DNA of 64,000 nt, taken from assembly GCF_963678635.1 (NCBI RefSeq), contig NC_087067.1, forward strand, positions 124,001-188,000, written 5' to 3'. Below, one piece after another: positions 45,780 to 57,123 of the stretch. Origin of the DNA: Symsagittifera roscoffensis. Lineage: Eukaryota > Xenacoelomorpha > Acoela > Convolutidae. Under the pieces are notes generated by a model. The model was not told where the DNA came from. It saw only the letters and a program-made list of their open reading frames with translations, and made no database searches. Made by a program: the position numbers and the translations under genes. Each line of letters starts with the position of its first letter. Position 1 is the first letter of the stretch.

Positions 45780-46125
45780 TGAGTAATGAACTAGAATAAA
45801 CGAATGCAAATTAAGTAAATCGTTTATGTGTGTTTTGTAACTCAACAACTCTTCCCAATTTGCTTGTATGAAACAATTCATGTTCAATATGTTTTGTATT
45901 CAGTCCTCTGTGTCTTGAAGCATTAGCAATTTTTACAAAAACTTATTTTGAAAATTCTTCACAAGTTTCATCAAATATTCATCAAAAATAAAATGTACCA
46001 TTTTCAACCGGTCGAAAATAAGATGCGATTTCCAGATCCACTTGGTCCAACAAGCGAAATAAAAACACGTTCTTTGGTACAACTTTTTTTATTCATAGCT
46101 TTTGAGGAGGTAAAATATAACTGCC
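45780..46125 (-). pseudogene. Polinton packaging ATPase remnant
   Basis: VFISLVGPSGSG (about 46,040-46,077) is the Walker A loop of the FtsK/HerA-type ATPase that pumps DNA into capsids. The lysine codon has lost one base, which shifts the frame to SHLIFDRLK. The Walker B segment is gone, and the next recognisable piece, LFHTSKLGRVVELQNTHK (about 45,830-45,885), lies close downstream, so an internal deletion has occurred. In intact homologues these parts are over 80 residues apart. Confidence 0.75.
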
Positions 46126-46139
46126 TGTACTTGAGAAAA

Positions 46140-47680
46140 TTGCTACCTAAACTCTTATTTATTTCACATGTAGTGCATAACAGTATTCGAACGATTGCAC
46201 ATGCTAGTATTTAAACTGAGACATAAAATTGGCCTTAAAAACTAAGAGAGATCTATTACATGTACGACCAAAAAATTTCCATGATTTTTGTTCATGATTC
46301 TCTTCATCATGGACAAAATTGCTTAGGTTTAATTGTTTGCCACATTCATCACCCATCTCAACTTTGGAATGGAAAAAATGATATTGATTAACATTTAAAT
46401 TTCAAAAACACGATAAAGCAAAATTTTTCAGATTATTTACAATTTATTAAAAAACATCGAGTCCATGTTTTGTATACAAATGCTTTTCTTTCTGCGCAGT
46501 GAAGAATATTTGCATGAAATCTCCAATCATATTCTTCATCTTAGAAAATCAACTTCTGAATTTTTGGGCATGCCTAGTCATCCAAGTGAAAAACCTTTGT
46601 TCCAAGTTTTCTGACAGAAATAGAAAACTTTAATAACGTTTTGCAAAAACTCCGTTTCTGGAGCTTTTAATTTTAAAAAAAATTTTCAAGCTCAGTATAC
46701 CATTCATGATCAATGCTCCAAATGATTCCATGAACATGCTTCGCACACCAAGCAGACTGAGATGTAGCTTTGAATTTTTCGGGAGGAAGTCCGAAATATC
46801 CCACAGTTTGTCCAGTTTTATAAACTCCTAATCTTTCAAAATTTTGTTCTCAATACACCTAATATCCAAAAGAGCTAGATTCATGATGTCAACTGTTTTC
46901 GCTGAAGTTTTTGCAAATGCATATACATTGAAGCAAAAAGTTCTAATGTGTAAACAGTAGAACAACCCAATCACGGGACCAAAAAACAAGAACTTGGAAA
47001 TCTAGGTATATCATAACAAAAATCAGGTCCCTTATAAATAGTAGACTTCAGAGATCCAGTTGCATCATGCAAAATGCATGAAGTCTGAAAGCTTTTGAAT
47101 TTGCAAAAAAGTACAGGAATTTCCGTCCATTTCTTTCAAATTTATGTTTGGGTCCAAAACAACACGGGTAAGAAGAAATAATTTTTTCTTTTCGTATTAG
47201 ATGAAAAGTCCTGCTTAACAAAATCAAATTTTCTGAGAATTTCAATCATTTTCTATAAATTCATGTTCTACCTTGCAATCGTCAATAATGATACAAGTTT
47301 TTTTAAGTGTTTCTACATGAGACAAAACCGAGGGGATAAAATCAACCAGTTTATCATACTCTTTTTTTTCAATTGAAATTTTATTTTTGATTGTTTTTAC
47401 AAGAGTTTCTTTTTTGAGCAATAACCTAGAAAAACTTTATATCTTCCAATTTGGAAACTCCACTCATATTGAGAAATTTGTGATTCTGTATCCAATTGTT
47501 GCAGTTTTGGTGAGTTTCGAGATTCCAAAATTGTTAGTGAAATTTTCTGGGACTTATCTTGCAAGACAATATGAAAAAGTCCAAACTGTTTTTGAAGCTT
47601 TAAAACAAGATTTCAGGAAAAGTCAATCAATCAACTCAAACTGGTCAGCTGAAAGAAAATTTAAAAATTGATCCAAGAAG
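46140..47680 (-). other. Eroded coding-like DNA upstream of the Polinton ATPase
   Basis: Minus-strand fragments look protein-like but are short: VGYFGLPPEKFKATSQSAWC followed by a His/Trp-rich stretch (about 46,690-46,810), and VETLKKTCIIIDDCK (about 47,270-47,320), whose IIIDDC could be a Walker B. None is long enough to name. They may be further Polinton genes. Confidence 0.3.
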
Positions 47681-47744
47681 ATGAATGTTTAAATTACATG
47701 ACTAAAATAACATCTCTCGACAAAATTACTGAACAATTCAGTTC

Positions 47745-48240
47745 TCAACAAACATACTCAACGAACTCGATCAAAGTATAGTTGACATAGGCAACTTGCT
47801 TCAAGATTTCGCTCTCCTTTGCAGTGAAGAGACGAATCTGAATGTAGGGTGGCTTGTTCACAATGTACTTCTCGATTGTGACACACACCCTTATCTTCTT
47901 GTATGTTGCTACGTCATACACCGCATGACAGTTCGCAAGTTCCCGCTCCATGGATGAGTCTTTGTCACAATAGAGTTCCATTACAGGAACGAGTCCAAGG
48001 TTTTCAGCATCGTGAATAACAGTTTTCAGTATTGCTGTTATCTTTTCTCCTTCTTTTTCACCAAGATAGACTTGTTGGGTTTTTTTTCGATTTGTCCCAA
48101 TTCATTTTTCTTTGGCGATTGGAAACAAGGTTCAAAGTAAAATTTCCCGTTGTAGGGTTTTTGGGACCAAGAAGAACTCCCAACTGTTTTTTGTTTGTTA
48201 GCAAGTTCAAAATATTTAGGAAGGATATCATTTCATGAAT
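47745..48240 (-). pseudogene. Unidentified minus-strand gene fragment, one frameshift
   Basis: Two minus-strand frames join around 48,050: an upstream part with NKKQLGVLLGPKNPTTGNF and a downstream 78-residue ORF (47,981-47,745) with ELYCDKDSSMERELANCHAV that ends at a stop. The coding character is convincing by composition; the family is not known to me. It may belong to the Polinton or to unrelated host DNA. Confidence 0.35.
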
Positions 48241-48724
48241 AAATTTTTGACTTGAGACTCAAAGCCAACTGATCAGTAGTAGATAACTCAAAATAAAGAT
48301 AATAGAATTTTATAGAAAACAGGTAAGGTAGATAACTCACTGTATATTCCAAATAAGGAATTATCACCTGATATGGAATAATGAGTAGGTCATGATCGAA
48401 ATATGGGCATTGCGTAGGTGTTGGAACTACTATATAAGCAATTCAATGTAGATAAAAATCTATTTCAATAATTAACCAGGTATGGCATCTGCTATGTGTC
48501 AAACATATCCCACTTTTTGATTCGGACTACAATGCGAAATCTTTTTTTACATCAGTCTCAGAAAATTTTTATGAACAAAAAACATTGTCATCTAAGACTA
48601 CTGTGTAATTAAGCATTCGTCATTCTGCCCAGTGGAAAATTGCAACTTTCACTTGGTAATAACTGGATCATCTCTCGATAGATTTTTGCAAAGATTAGAT
48701 AAATGTCATTTCTTTTACCAAATT
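48241..48724. other. No gene seen
   Basis: Noncoding stretch between the Polinton-side fragment and the truncated RT of the second gypsy element. Confidence 0.5.
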
Positions 48725-49801
48725 AATGACTGAAAGAGCCCCAGCTCGCAGGCAAACCCTGTTTTGTCCCTTTCTTGCTTCCCCAGTGGATCGTGCCAAA
48801 AATTTGATCCTAAATCAAGAGTCATAAAAATTTTGCATCCCCTTACTTCGACAGGCTCTCATCAATTCTAGGTATGGGATAGGCGTCCTTCACCATAACA
48901 GAATTCAGATATCGAAAGTCACAACAAAACCTTATTTGGTCGCCTTTCGTTTTAGCCATCACTACTCCACACGCCCACGGTGATTTGAATGGTTCTATCA
49001 TATCATACTCTAGTAAGGTTTCTGTCTTTTTTCTACATGCATATCATTTGTGGGGGTCATACGCTCCGCCTCCTCCCTGTGCGGTACTGCCGACTCTTCA
49101 AGCTCTATTTCATGTTCCATAAAATTGCCACATCCAATGTCTGCCTTATGTTTTGAAAAAACGTCCTCATTCCGCTCTAGTACGTCCTTGATGGCTTCGA
49201 GCTGTTCGTCCGTTAACTTGCCCCTCAATTGCTTTATTTCTGGTAAAACCGGTCGATCCATTTCCATTTCCTCTAGTGTGGGTCTTTCCGGGAAATTCGA
49301 ACAGCTCGAAAGTCCATCGTTTGTCTCTGACTTAAGTGATTTCACAAGACCTGATGTATCCTCTTTTTTTTTTAATTTTCTCAAGATACAAATCTTGTCC
49401 CTATGATTGGGACAATCAAGAACTTCATTCTCTTTTACATTTTCGGTCATTTCATATCGAGTTTCCACGGGTAAAGCGTATCCCAGTTTCCTTCCCCTCT
49501 GGATTGTGATGGGTATATCAAAAGTATTCAGCAAGACACTGACGCGCAGGCCGCTCCTGGTAATCGAGAAGGATCTTCGTAAAACAGCAGCAGTTTGACT
49601 ATTTGGATTTGGAATTATGGTTACTTGCTTGTTGTCACTTAGTTCATTATAATTTTTCATCCGCAAGCTTATAATTGTCGCTTCGTTTGCTTTCAGCCTC
49701 ACCCTCCTACTCAAGAATACCGGTGCTTTGTTCTCATTAACCATTATTAAAATTACCGGTTCAATTACGTACTTCCTTTCCGGGTTTCGAATCCTGAACA
49801 T
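48725..49801 (-). pseudogene. pol: gypsy pol: linker and N-terminal RT
   Basis: The 263-residue ORF (49,801-49,010) has LPEIKQLRGKLTDEQLEAI and NEDVFSKHKADIGCGNFMEH, the segment that leads into RT. After one frameshift the RT goes on with SPWACGVVMAKTKGDQIRFC, DFRYLNSV and DAYPIPRIDESLS (about 48,850-48,990), then, past stops, DKTGFACELGLF near 48,740. The RT palm YxDD is absent, being beyond the truncation. The match to gypsy pol is unambiguous. Confidence 0.9.
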
Positions 49802-50436
49802 GGCATTGTTTAGATCAATTGTTACGTCGAAAATTGTGATGAAGTCTCTGCCTAAAATGAATTGTCAGACTCATCTAGGTTTTCCACCACAAGAAAGCTC
49901 ATCCACGGGTTGCGTTTCCCCAAGTTTAGGGCAATTATTTGTGTCCTGCCTAGTACCCGCAGCGCCCCTTTGTTTGCAGCTGGCAGCCGTATTCCCGAGT
50001 AAATCAAATCGTCTCTGTCGAAGCCCATTCGCTCCCAAGTTTCGATTGGTATAACGCTCAAGACCGCTCCCGTGTCTCATAACCCCCGCAACTGAGTCTT
50101 CTTGCCGCTTATGTCAATCACGTGTGCTGATACATCTGCTTCCGTTCCGATATGCATTGCATCTTTTTCCAACATGGCGCAGTATCCAATCGATCTCACT
50201 TTCAGTTCTTCTCTGCCCACGTAGATATGTTGTCCGGCTAGGTCTTCGTCACATGTTATCATAGTCTTCGTGTAGATGTTTATTCCATATATGTTTAACA
50301 TTACCTCATGTGGACCGTAGGCCTCCGTGTATCTATTTTCGACGCGGACTGACTGGCGGCCGCCCCTCGTGAGTAAAGCTCTTAAGGCTCTAGAGGTTGT
50401 TTGCGGACTTATTGTACTCAAGTAATCCGCGTACAC
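49802..50436 (-). pseudogene. gypsy retropepsin (protease) region
   Basis: An upstream 119-residue ORF (50,436-50,077) ends directly before the active site. TGA is followed at once by DTGAVLSVIP (about 50,040-50,075), the aspartic protease signature, and then by ILGRDF-like residues further on (about 49,835-49,850). So a single nonsense change sits one codon ahead of the catalytic Asp. Retropepsins work as dimers and cut the polyprotein. Confidence 0.85.
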
Positions 50437-50639
50437 ATCAGAGTCATTATCGTCTGATCGCTCGGTCCACTCAAGTTTCTCGTTACTTCATGGCCGCCCA
50501 CTGTGATTATTGACATTATCCTGGCTCCAATTTTTGTTATGCCGAATGGGTTTCCTGTCACCATTTTTAGAGTGTTACAGTTTCCACACCTCGTCGCTCC
50601 CACTTCGGCATCTGGCACTGGCACCGGCCTACATGTCTC

Positions 50640-53015
50640 ATTCAACTTCTGCCTTTCGATCTCCTGCTTCAGTCGTTGCTCGATCTCTCTTCGCTAGGTC
50701 TTGTTTCAATTTGTTGATAGCCTCCGCAGCTGCTTTCTCATAGTTTATTTCTAGAGAATTCCTGGCCTCAGCTTCTATGGCATTTTTGACTTGCGTTACA
50801 GCCTTCACCATTTTTGTCGGTAGTTCTCCACTCGGTGCCTCCGAGTTTTTCATGTCAAATTCGGCTTGCCTGTTCCTCGTGTTCTGTACTGCAGCCAGTG
50901 CTAGCTTGTGTTCTGGGTGTTTTTAGTTCTTCACTGCTTCTCAAAACAACAGACAACCATCCTTATGTGGCCTTCTTGATTGCAGAAGAAGCAACTCGCA
51001 CCTATTTTGATAATCAAGCCACTATAGAACTCTTGTTCCTCCGTCTGGCTCAAATCTTTTTCATCCGGCGCATATCCCAGACTCTTCATGCCTTGTTTTT
51101 ACGTCGTGCAATCCGCCACGTGATGATCCGCTGGTCCGCAATTTGCGCATGACTTACGTTTGTTCATATCATGTTTAGGCTTGTATCACGACAACCTTTG
51201 TGGTTGACTTCCTCCCTGCATGTTTCTATTTTCTGAGTAGGGATACTTCTTCGGTTTCATCAACATGTACTCCCTTGACTTTTGTCTCATCTCTTCTGGA
51301 GTTGATGCATTATCTTTCGAAAGTATATAGTACGTTGCCAACATTGTTCTCAAGTCCTCACTTTTTACCGCATCAATAAACTTCGATTCGATGCTGAAAT
51401 TCCTTCTGTTTGTTGATTCTTCAGGATCACTCCTTCTTCTCAAGCTCTCAAGATTATTCAGGAACCGATCGATTGATTCATCGTCCCTCTGTCTTCTTTT
51501 TTCAATCTCGTCATAGGTTGTGGCCCCTAATTCCTGATCCGAATCGGTTCAGCAATATCTCGTAGATCTTGTCCGCAGTATCACGTTCCTCTTCCTTCTT
51601 TGCAACTACACATTTCAACGCTGTGCCCTCTAAGTTGCTCAAGATTGCCGTGCAAGCATGCCTTTTGTCACTCAAGTTGTCTTGTTCCAAGTGTAACCTC
51701 ATGACTTATACCCATGTGTCGATGCATCCATCTGAGTCGTCTTTGAATTCCTTTGGTTTCTTGAAGGCTTTCCTGGATTTGCCACCTCCTCTCTCACTCG
51801 AGTCTGTATTCCTTTTAGCGAACGCTTCCAGTGTCCTATTCATCATTTCCCAGGTGTTAGCCCACTTCATGGCATCGGGTCCATCATTAGTGCTCGTGGT
51901 GTAATCCCCTTGGCCATTTGTTGAGTTCGAGATTCCACCCTTTATAATTGTTTTAGACCCCCTGCCCCTGCGCTCGCTGCACTCCGGGGTAACGGCGAGG
52001 ACTCTCGTTTATTCCGTTGTGGATCTACAAAATCGACTCTGTTGCTTTGTGTTCGATATGTTACCAGCTTGTCTTGTGATGTAGAGTTTCTCAATAGAGC
52101 ATCCAGTTTGGACTGTATGGCTCATGAACTTTCAACTTGGTCTCTGCTCATTGTGTCTATTCTCGTCTCCAGGCTCCATAACTTACCGTTCACAGTGTCG
52201 TACCATTGCTTCATTTCTTGCATGTCTGTTTGATATTTTTCTCTCTTTTTTTTTCGGTAGCCTCTACCATGTCTGACATTTGCTGTAGCTTTTCTTCTGT
52301 TGCCCTCGCCAGATTGAAGCAATTGTCCAGGTTCTCATTCTTATTATATCGTATCTCCTTTTTTAGCATTTGTTTATCCTCTTCACTGCACTTCATTCGT
52401 TCTGTCGATTCGTTCCAACTTCGCCATCAAGTCACCCAGCTCAAGAGAAGTTGTTTTCTCTTTGTTAGCTGTTGCTACAAGTTCGATCTGGTCATCCTTT
52501 TGATTGGCCTATGTTGTTATTGCAAAAACTGTTCCAAATGTTTTGCCTTTCTCGGTCGTTTGTGCTAACTCCTCTTTCTCTCTTGGTTTCCTTCCGACCA
52601 TCACTCCAATCCGCTCTGTGAACGACGTTCTTTTTGTTTGAGAATCATACTTTATCGTTTCCGGCGTGTTGCTTGTTGTATCTTCCACAATGTCAATCGG
52701 CGAGAACTCTATCGTTTTCTTTTCCTGTTCTTCCGCATTCGGCATTGGTGTCGATGCCGTTGTTTTTCTTTCCACCTCATCAAGACTCTGATCTGGTGTC
52801 TCAAGATCGATTTCTATAGCAGGTACAAATTGTCGTTCCACAGCGCTTTCTTTCGTATTGTTTCCTTTTGCGCTTTTTGTGTTAATCATGCTCACTGAAG
52901 ATTTCTTTCTCATTACTTTCGGATCCGATAATGTCGCCTTCCGTTGCGACAAGTTAGGGTTTTTCCTCGACTCTAGTACTCTTTTGTTTGCTATCGGTAC
53001 CCTACTTCGCCCCAT
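50640..53015 (-). pseudogene. gag: gypsy gag with two CCHC zinc knuckles
   Basis: It starts MGRSRVPIANKRVLE at 53,015. A disordered, charged N-terminal part (to 52,509) is followed by a coiled-coil-like part (52,396-52,122), a capsid-like segment (51,702-51,511 and 51,443-51,186) and two zinc knuckles: CANCGPADHHVADC (about 51,120-51,160) and CFFCNQEGHIRMVVC (about 50,945-50,990). The C-terminal helices end near 50,640. At least six stops or frameshifts lie within. The first 50 or so codons are shared with the fragments at 56,839-57,123 and 60,782-61,066. Confidence 0.8.
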
Positions 53016-53239
53016 GACTTTTTTAACACTTTTTTTATTATTTACAATTTTAATATTTACAAGTTTCTATTCTACAGGTAAAATTCTAAACAATCTTCCC
53101 AATTTTCTTCAAGAAAATCATTCAGTCATCTTAATCGAGTGGACTTTTGGCTGTTTTTTAATTGACCTGAGTGCTTTTTTTGTGCTTTTACTTAAGTGTT
53201 GGGACATTTCACGCTATCCCAAGACCTCCTCGCTCTAGT

Positions 53240-53955
53240 GTTGGGAAACTTCACACTGTCTCAAGACTTTTCTGTACTATCACAAGATTTCTTCACACTC
53301 TCCCAAGACTTTTCCGTACTGTCCCAAGACTTTTCCGTACTGTCATAAGACTTCTTCGTACTGTCTTAAGACTTTTCCGTACTGTCCCAAGACTTTTCCG
53401 TACTGTCCCAGGACTTTTCCGTACTGTCCCAAGACTTTTCCGTACTGTCCCAAGACTTCCCTGTACTGTCCCAAGATTTTTCCGTACTGTCCCAAGACTT
53501 TTCCGTACTGTCCCAAAACTTCGCCGTGCTGTCCCAAGACTCCTCCGTACTGTCCCAAGACTTATTCTTTCTGTCCCAAGGATTATTCGTACTGTCCCAA
53601 GACTTCTTCGTACTGTCCCAAGACTTTTCCGTACTGTCCCAAGGCTTTTCCGTACTGTCCCAAGACTTCTTCGTACCGTCCCAAGACTTCTTCGTACTGC
53701 GTAAGACTTTTCCGTACTGTCCTAAGACTTTTCCGTACTGTCCCATGACTTCTTCGTACTGTCCCAAGACTTCTTCGTACTGTCCCAAGACTTTTACGTA
53801 CTGTCCCAAGACTACTCCGTACTGTCCCAACACTTCTTCGTACTGTCCAAAGACTTTTTCGTACTGTCCCAATGATTCTTCGTACTGTCCCAAGGCTCTT
53901 CCGTACTGTCCCAAAACTTCTTCGTACTGTCCCAAGAATTCTTCGTACTTGTCCT
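53240..53955. repeat. 21-bp minisatellite, array 1
   Basis: About 34 units of CGTACTGTCCCAAGACTTTTC and variants. It lies 225 bases upstream of the gag ATG on the minus strand, so it would sit in the 5' untranslated region of the gypsy message. The long ORFs across it are period-seven amino-acid repeats on both strands and not genes. Confidence 0.97.
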
Positions 53956-54779
53956 AGGACTCCCATATTCCTGTGTTGTGATAATCGGATCTCTTCTTCT
54001 TCAGTGTTGGGACCCTTGAACCACTATCTCTGGTACCACCACTTGAGTTCTAGTATAAAAATTTTCCAAAAACCCAACCTTACTGGCCAAAAGTTTCAGT
54101 TACTAGCCCCCCTGTATTTATCTCCGTTCAAATAATCCGATACAAGTTGAAAACCAAATTTGTTAGCAGGTGTCTTGTGATCACCTATTCGTCTAAAACC
54201 GATAAATCTAGTACCGAAAACGTGAAAACTTAATTGAGAAAAATGTTGAAAAAGCGAAATATGAACCCAACTAAAATTCAAAGGTGACCAATGTTGTGCT
54301 TTCGTGAAAAAAAAGCCTGTTACCTAATTGTTACGCGTTTTTCTCCGCCCTACTAATGTTCTTATGTGGTATTCTCCTTCCAGGTTCCAAAAACTCTCTA
54401 TTTCCGATCTCCCCAACCGATCCGACCAGGGTATCTACCTCGATCCTAAATTTGGATATCCTCGCTTTGTAACTCACGCGTGTAAGATTCGAATGTAACT
54501 ACATCGACGATATCGATTGATTAGTTACTGTAACGTGTGCCCCTTTTTACAATTTGTAACCGCCAACCTCTAACCTAACCAGTCCCTCTTCTAACCTCCC
54601 CCCTATTTAGCCCCCCTCGTAAGCCGAAAATTACCTTAAGCGCGATGGGTGCTAAAACTCTTGAGAGAAAACCGTAAAACCTGTTTCCAGGCTCTGGTTG
54701 AGTAAAAACGTATCCTCACTACAGTGGGAATGCGCTTATTCAATTTTAAACTTATATCCTATAATGAAATGTGGAATTT

Positions 54780-55095
54780 AACGATACCCGTTTGACCAAA
54801 CAGCACACCCCTGTCTGTCCTACTCTGGCTGTTCTGATTCTGTGCTGGTTGTCTCCTTGGCGTGTTCCGCACCTCTCAACAGAACCACGTTCCCACTTGA
54901 CTGGTCACCTGTTCCAATCAAGTCTCCTAGTGGTCCGTCGAATGACCAAACAGAACACCCCTGTGTGTCCTTCCCTTCTTCTTCTCGTCCTTGCTGGATT
55001 TTCCTCTGGAGTGGCCAGCACCTGTCGGGTCCCCTTCCTGTGAACCGCTTCCCCGCTTGGCTGGTCACCTTTTCCAGTCAGGTCTCCTAGTGTTC
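54780..55095. repeat. Internal tandem pair of about 155 bp in unit 1
   Basis: GACCAAACAGxACACCCCTGT...GGTCACCT..TCCA..CAxGTCTCCTAGTG occurs twice head to tail (about 54,790-54,942 and 54,943-55,095). The pair is repeated in unit 2 near 58,735-59,040, where a TTC microsatellite is one unit longer. It could be a promoter-type duplication. Confidence 0.7.
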
Positions 55096-55523
55096 CAGTG
55101 AAGTTGTAATCTATCTGAAAACCCTTAACAACGCCCCGCACTCGGACACCTGTATAAAATTGCTGATCTGATCGAAATGATCGGTCTTGGGAAACAAGTA
55201 TGGATATACTATTTTAATTAATATAAAAGGTTTGATCCGACTAATCTGGTATCAAAGTCACTGTTATTTTTTGTTTTATGGTTTTTGTTCCTTTTTCTAT
55301 TCTTTTTTGGTTTTTGCTTCGCTTTTTGTCTTTTTGCTCGTTTTTTGTCTCCCTAGTTACCCCCTTACTCGGTTAGGTAGGCCTCGTTCGGAGAGCGTAC
55401 AAGGAAATTTTCTCGAGTTTTCCTAAAAAGCGATCACGGTACAACCAGAAGGCTTACACGTTCCCGCTGAAACGTAACACCGGTACTCTAGAATGGGCTT
55501 GTAGCCCGAAGCTGTGTCAAGTG

Positions 55524-55534
55524 GGTTCAACTCC
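55524..55534 (+). promoter_or_regulatory. Pol III B-box match in unit 1
   Basis: GGTTCAACTCC fits the B-box consensus. A weak A box (TAGCCCGAAGC) lies 21 bases upstream of it. The same pair recurs in unit 2 at 59,467-59,477. No tRNA fold was found. Confidence 0.3.
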
Positions 55535-56497
55535 GTAGTCATGATGTCGTAAAAACACCCAGGAGTGCCATAAAAACACTATGTAACAGTCGCTTACTTA
55601 GGTCACAAATGAGGTTAAAGAGAAATAGACCGTATAACAGTTGGCTCAAGAGTCAGGGACACTATCTCTTGTGTTTTTCTACCTCGAACGGTCGAAGCCA
55701 ATTCGGTTCACTTGCGACATGAGACTAAATCCCTCGTTACAGCTTAAAGGCCACTACCAAAATACCCCAACTCTAGAAATGAAAACGACCCCATACTTAG
55801 GTCTCGAAATACCCAAAATACGCAAACGCCGTTAAAAACAGGGTCGGAACAATACGTTTTAGTTGCTTTTTATTAGACAGTGGAACTTTGATATATTTCA
55901 GATGGATCAACCTAATATTTTTTACCTCATCATAACAATTACAAAACACACTCAAGAAAACTAAATTGGGTACTCACATACCAGCACACTTGAGATTTGG
56001 GGTAGTTAAATTAACTAACAACTCTAGCTTAAATGGAATTAAATATAAGTTGGGAACTTTTGAATCAAGGAGCTTCAACATGGGAGAATGAGTTTTAACT
56101 TGAGAATCGAATTTTGGGGTTGGACCATTGGGGGACTTCGGCTGTCCACCTTTCCACCGAATGTTCACTCTGATCCAATTCTAATTGGTTTCTTTTCGGT
56201 TCGCAGTCGTTCTGCCTTCTAATTCAGGATAGGATAGCTCTACTCTAGTAAGATATTATATCTGGAAATTGTGAAAAGCAGTTTCCCGCTGTTTTCTCGA
56301 TCACTTTCTCGCAATTGTAATTCGGTTGTTCTGATCTTATATTTCTGAGACTTTCAATTGTCGCGAGAAAATTTAGCTTGACATGCCCAATTCGAATTTT
56401 TGAAAAATTCCATTTCACCCCAAACTCATGTTTCTCCCGTTGTTCAAGGTCAAACTTCCAAATATGACCGACTGGGACAGTACTTTCTGATCAAATG

Positions 56498-57123
56498 TCA
56501 CAACAGTGTGGGACGTGGCCTTCGTTCTGAGGGTTTACTTTTACCAAGTTTATACATTTGGTTTATGTTAATGTTTGACTCGCCAATACAATCCAGTATT
56601 TCCGAAACAGTGGCCCCTTCTGCTTCAACATTAGACGTGAAGTCACCTTTGACTTCAGAAGTACCATTAATTATAATTTCGTTATAAGATGACTTAGAAT
56701 TTTGTAATGTTGTTTGATGTAGTCAGGCCAGCAGCCTTAAATAAATGTTTAATATCGTTCATAAGATCATATAGAACTTCTGTTTTTTATCACAATTTCA
56801 AACTTAACTTCGGATTTGAAGACCTCACATGTTCAAACTTAATTTCGGATTTTCATCCGCATTGATCCAAGCACATTGCCCAGAAAACTATCCATCACAC
56901 TTGTCACACCAATTGCACCTGTATCACCTTCTTTCATTACCTTTTTGCAGGATCCGCATTTCGTCTTCTTTTCCTTTGCGCTTTTTGTGTTAACCATGCT
57001 CACTGAAGATTTCCTTCTCATTACTTTCGGATCCGATAATGTCGCCTTCCGTTGCGTCAAGTTAGGGTTTTTCCTCGACTCTAGTACTCTTTTGTCTGCT
57101 ATCGGTACCCTACTTCGCCTCAT
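56498..57123 (-). pseudogene. gag N-terminus joined to PHD/RRM ORF1 fragment, copy 1
   Basis: It starts MRRSRVPIADKRVLE (57,123), then follows the gypsy gag N-terminus until NTKSAK. It then switches to KKTKCGSCKKVMKEGDTG (about 56,930-56,970) and, after a frame change, CDKCDG and GQCAWINADENPKL (about 56,850-56,900): the Cys pattern of a PHD finger. Downstream remnants (about 56,500-56,690) include MYKLGKSKPSERRPRPTL, which resembles the RNA-binding domain of LINE ORF1 proteins. The fragment has at least one frameshift and two stops and ends in noncoding DNA. Confidence 0.6.

Larger units (their letters stand above)
42301..46130 (-). mobile_element. Decayed Polinton/Maverick DNA transposon (partial)
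   Basis: Read on the minus strand, the order is packaging ATPase, integrase, penton-like protein, a basic ORF and major capsid protein, all typical Polinton genes. Polintons are 15-20-kb self-synthesising DNA transposons with a virus-like capsid set. The DNA polymerase B gene, the protease and the terminal inverted repeats were not found, and every gene is broken by stops or frameshifts. It is therefore an inactive fragment. The flanks at 46,140-48,240 may hold more eroded parts. Confidence 0.85.
48725..53015 (-). mobile_element. Second Ty3/gypsy element, truncated inside RT
   Basis: Minus-strand order is gag, zinc knuckles, protease, linker and the first third of RT. The element stops abruptly near 48,725, with no RNase H, integrase or 3' LTR in the window. 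Its base composition is less A-rich and its proteins differ strongly from the 17.8-kb element, so it is a separate lineage. Stops and frameshifts are frequent. Upstream (higher coordinates) lie the tandem 5'-region units. Confidence 0.85.
52861..56967 (-). repeat. Large direct repeat unit 1 (4.1 kb)
   Basis: Read on the minus strand the unit holds an ORF1-like PHD/RRM fragment, about 2.9 kb of noncoding DNA, a 21-bp array, and the 5' end of gag. It differs from unit 2 mainly by a longer array. Its left end is the point in gag where similarity to units 2 and 3 stops. Confidence 0.88.

Noticed and set aside
47387-47671. Plus-strand 94-codon ORF as a gene
   Set aside because: Isolated, no domain, and the opposite strand carries the Polinton-side coding remnants.
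49050-53704. Many plus-strand ORFs of 60-177 codons opposite the second gypsy element
   Set aside because: They are shadows of the minus-strand gag-pol frames or of the 21-bp array.
53366-53966. Minus-strand heptad-repeat ORFs (127-189 codons) as N-terminal parts of gag
   Set aside because: Stops and a noncoding spacer of about 225 bases separate them from the gag ATG at 53,015, and the heptads shift frame freely.
53196-54010. TGTTGGGA words around the 21-bp array as LTR starts of the second gypsy element
   Set aside because: Several such words occur, but no matching CA end, primer binding site or second LTR could be found in the window.
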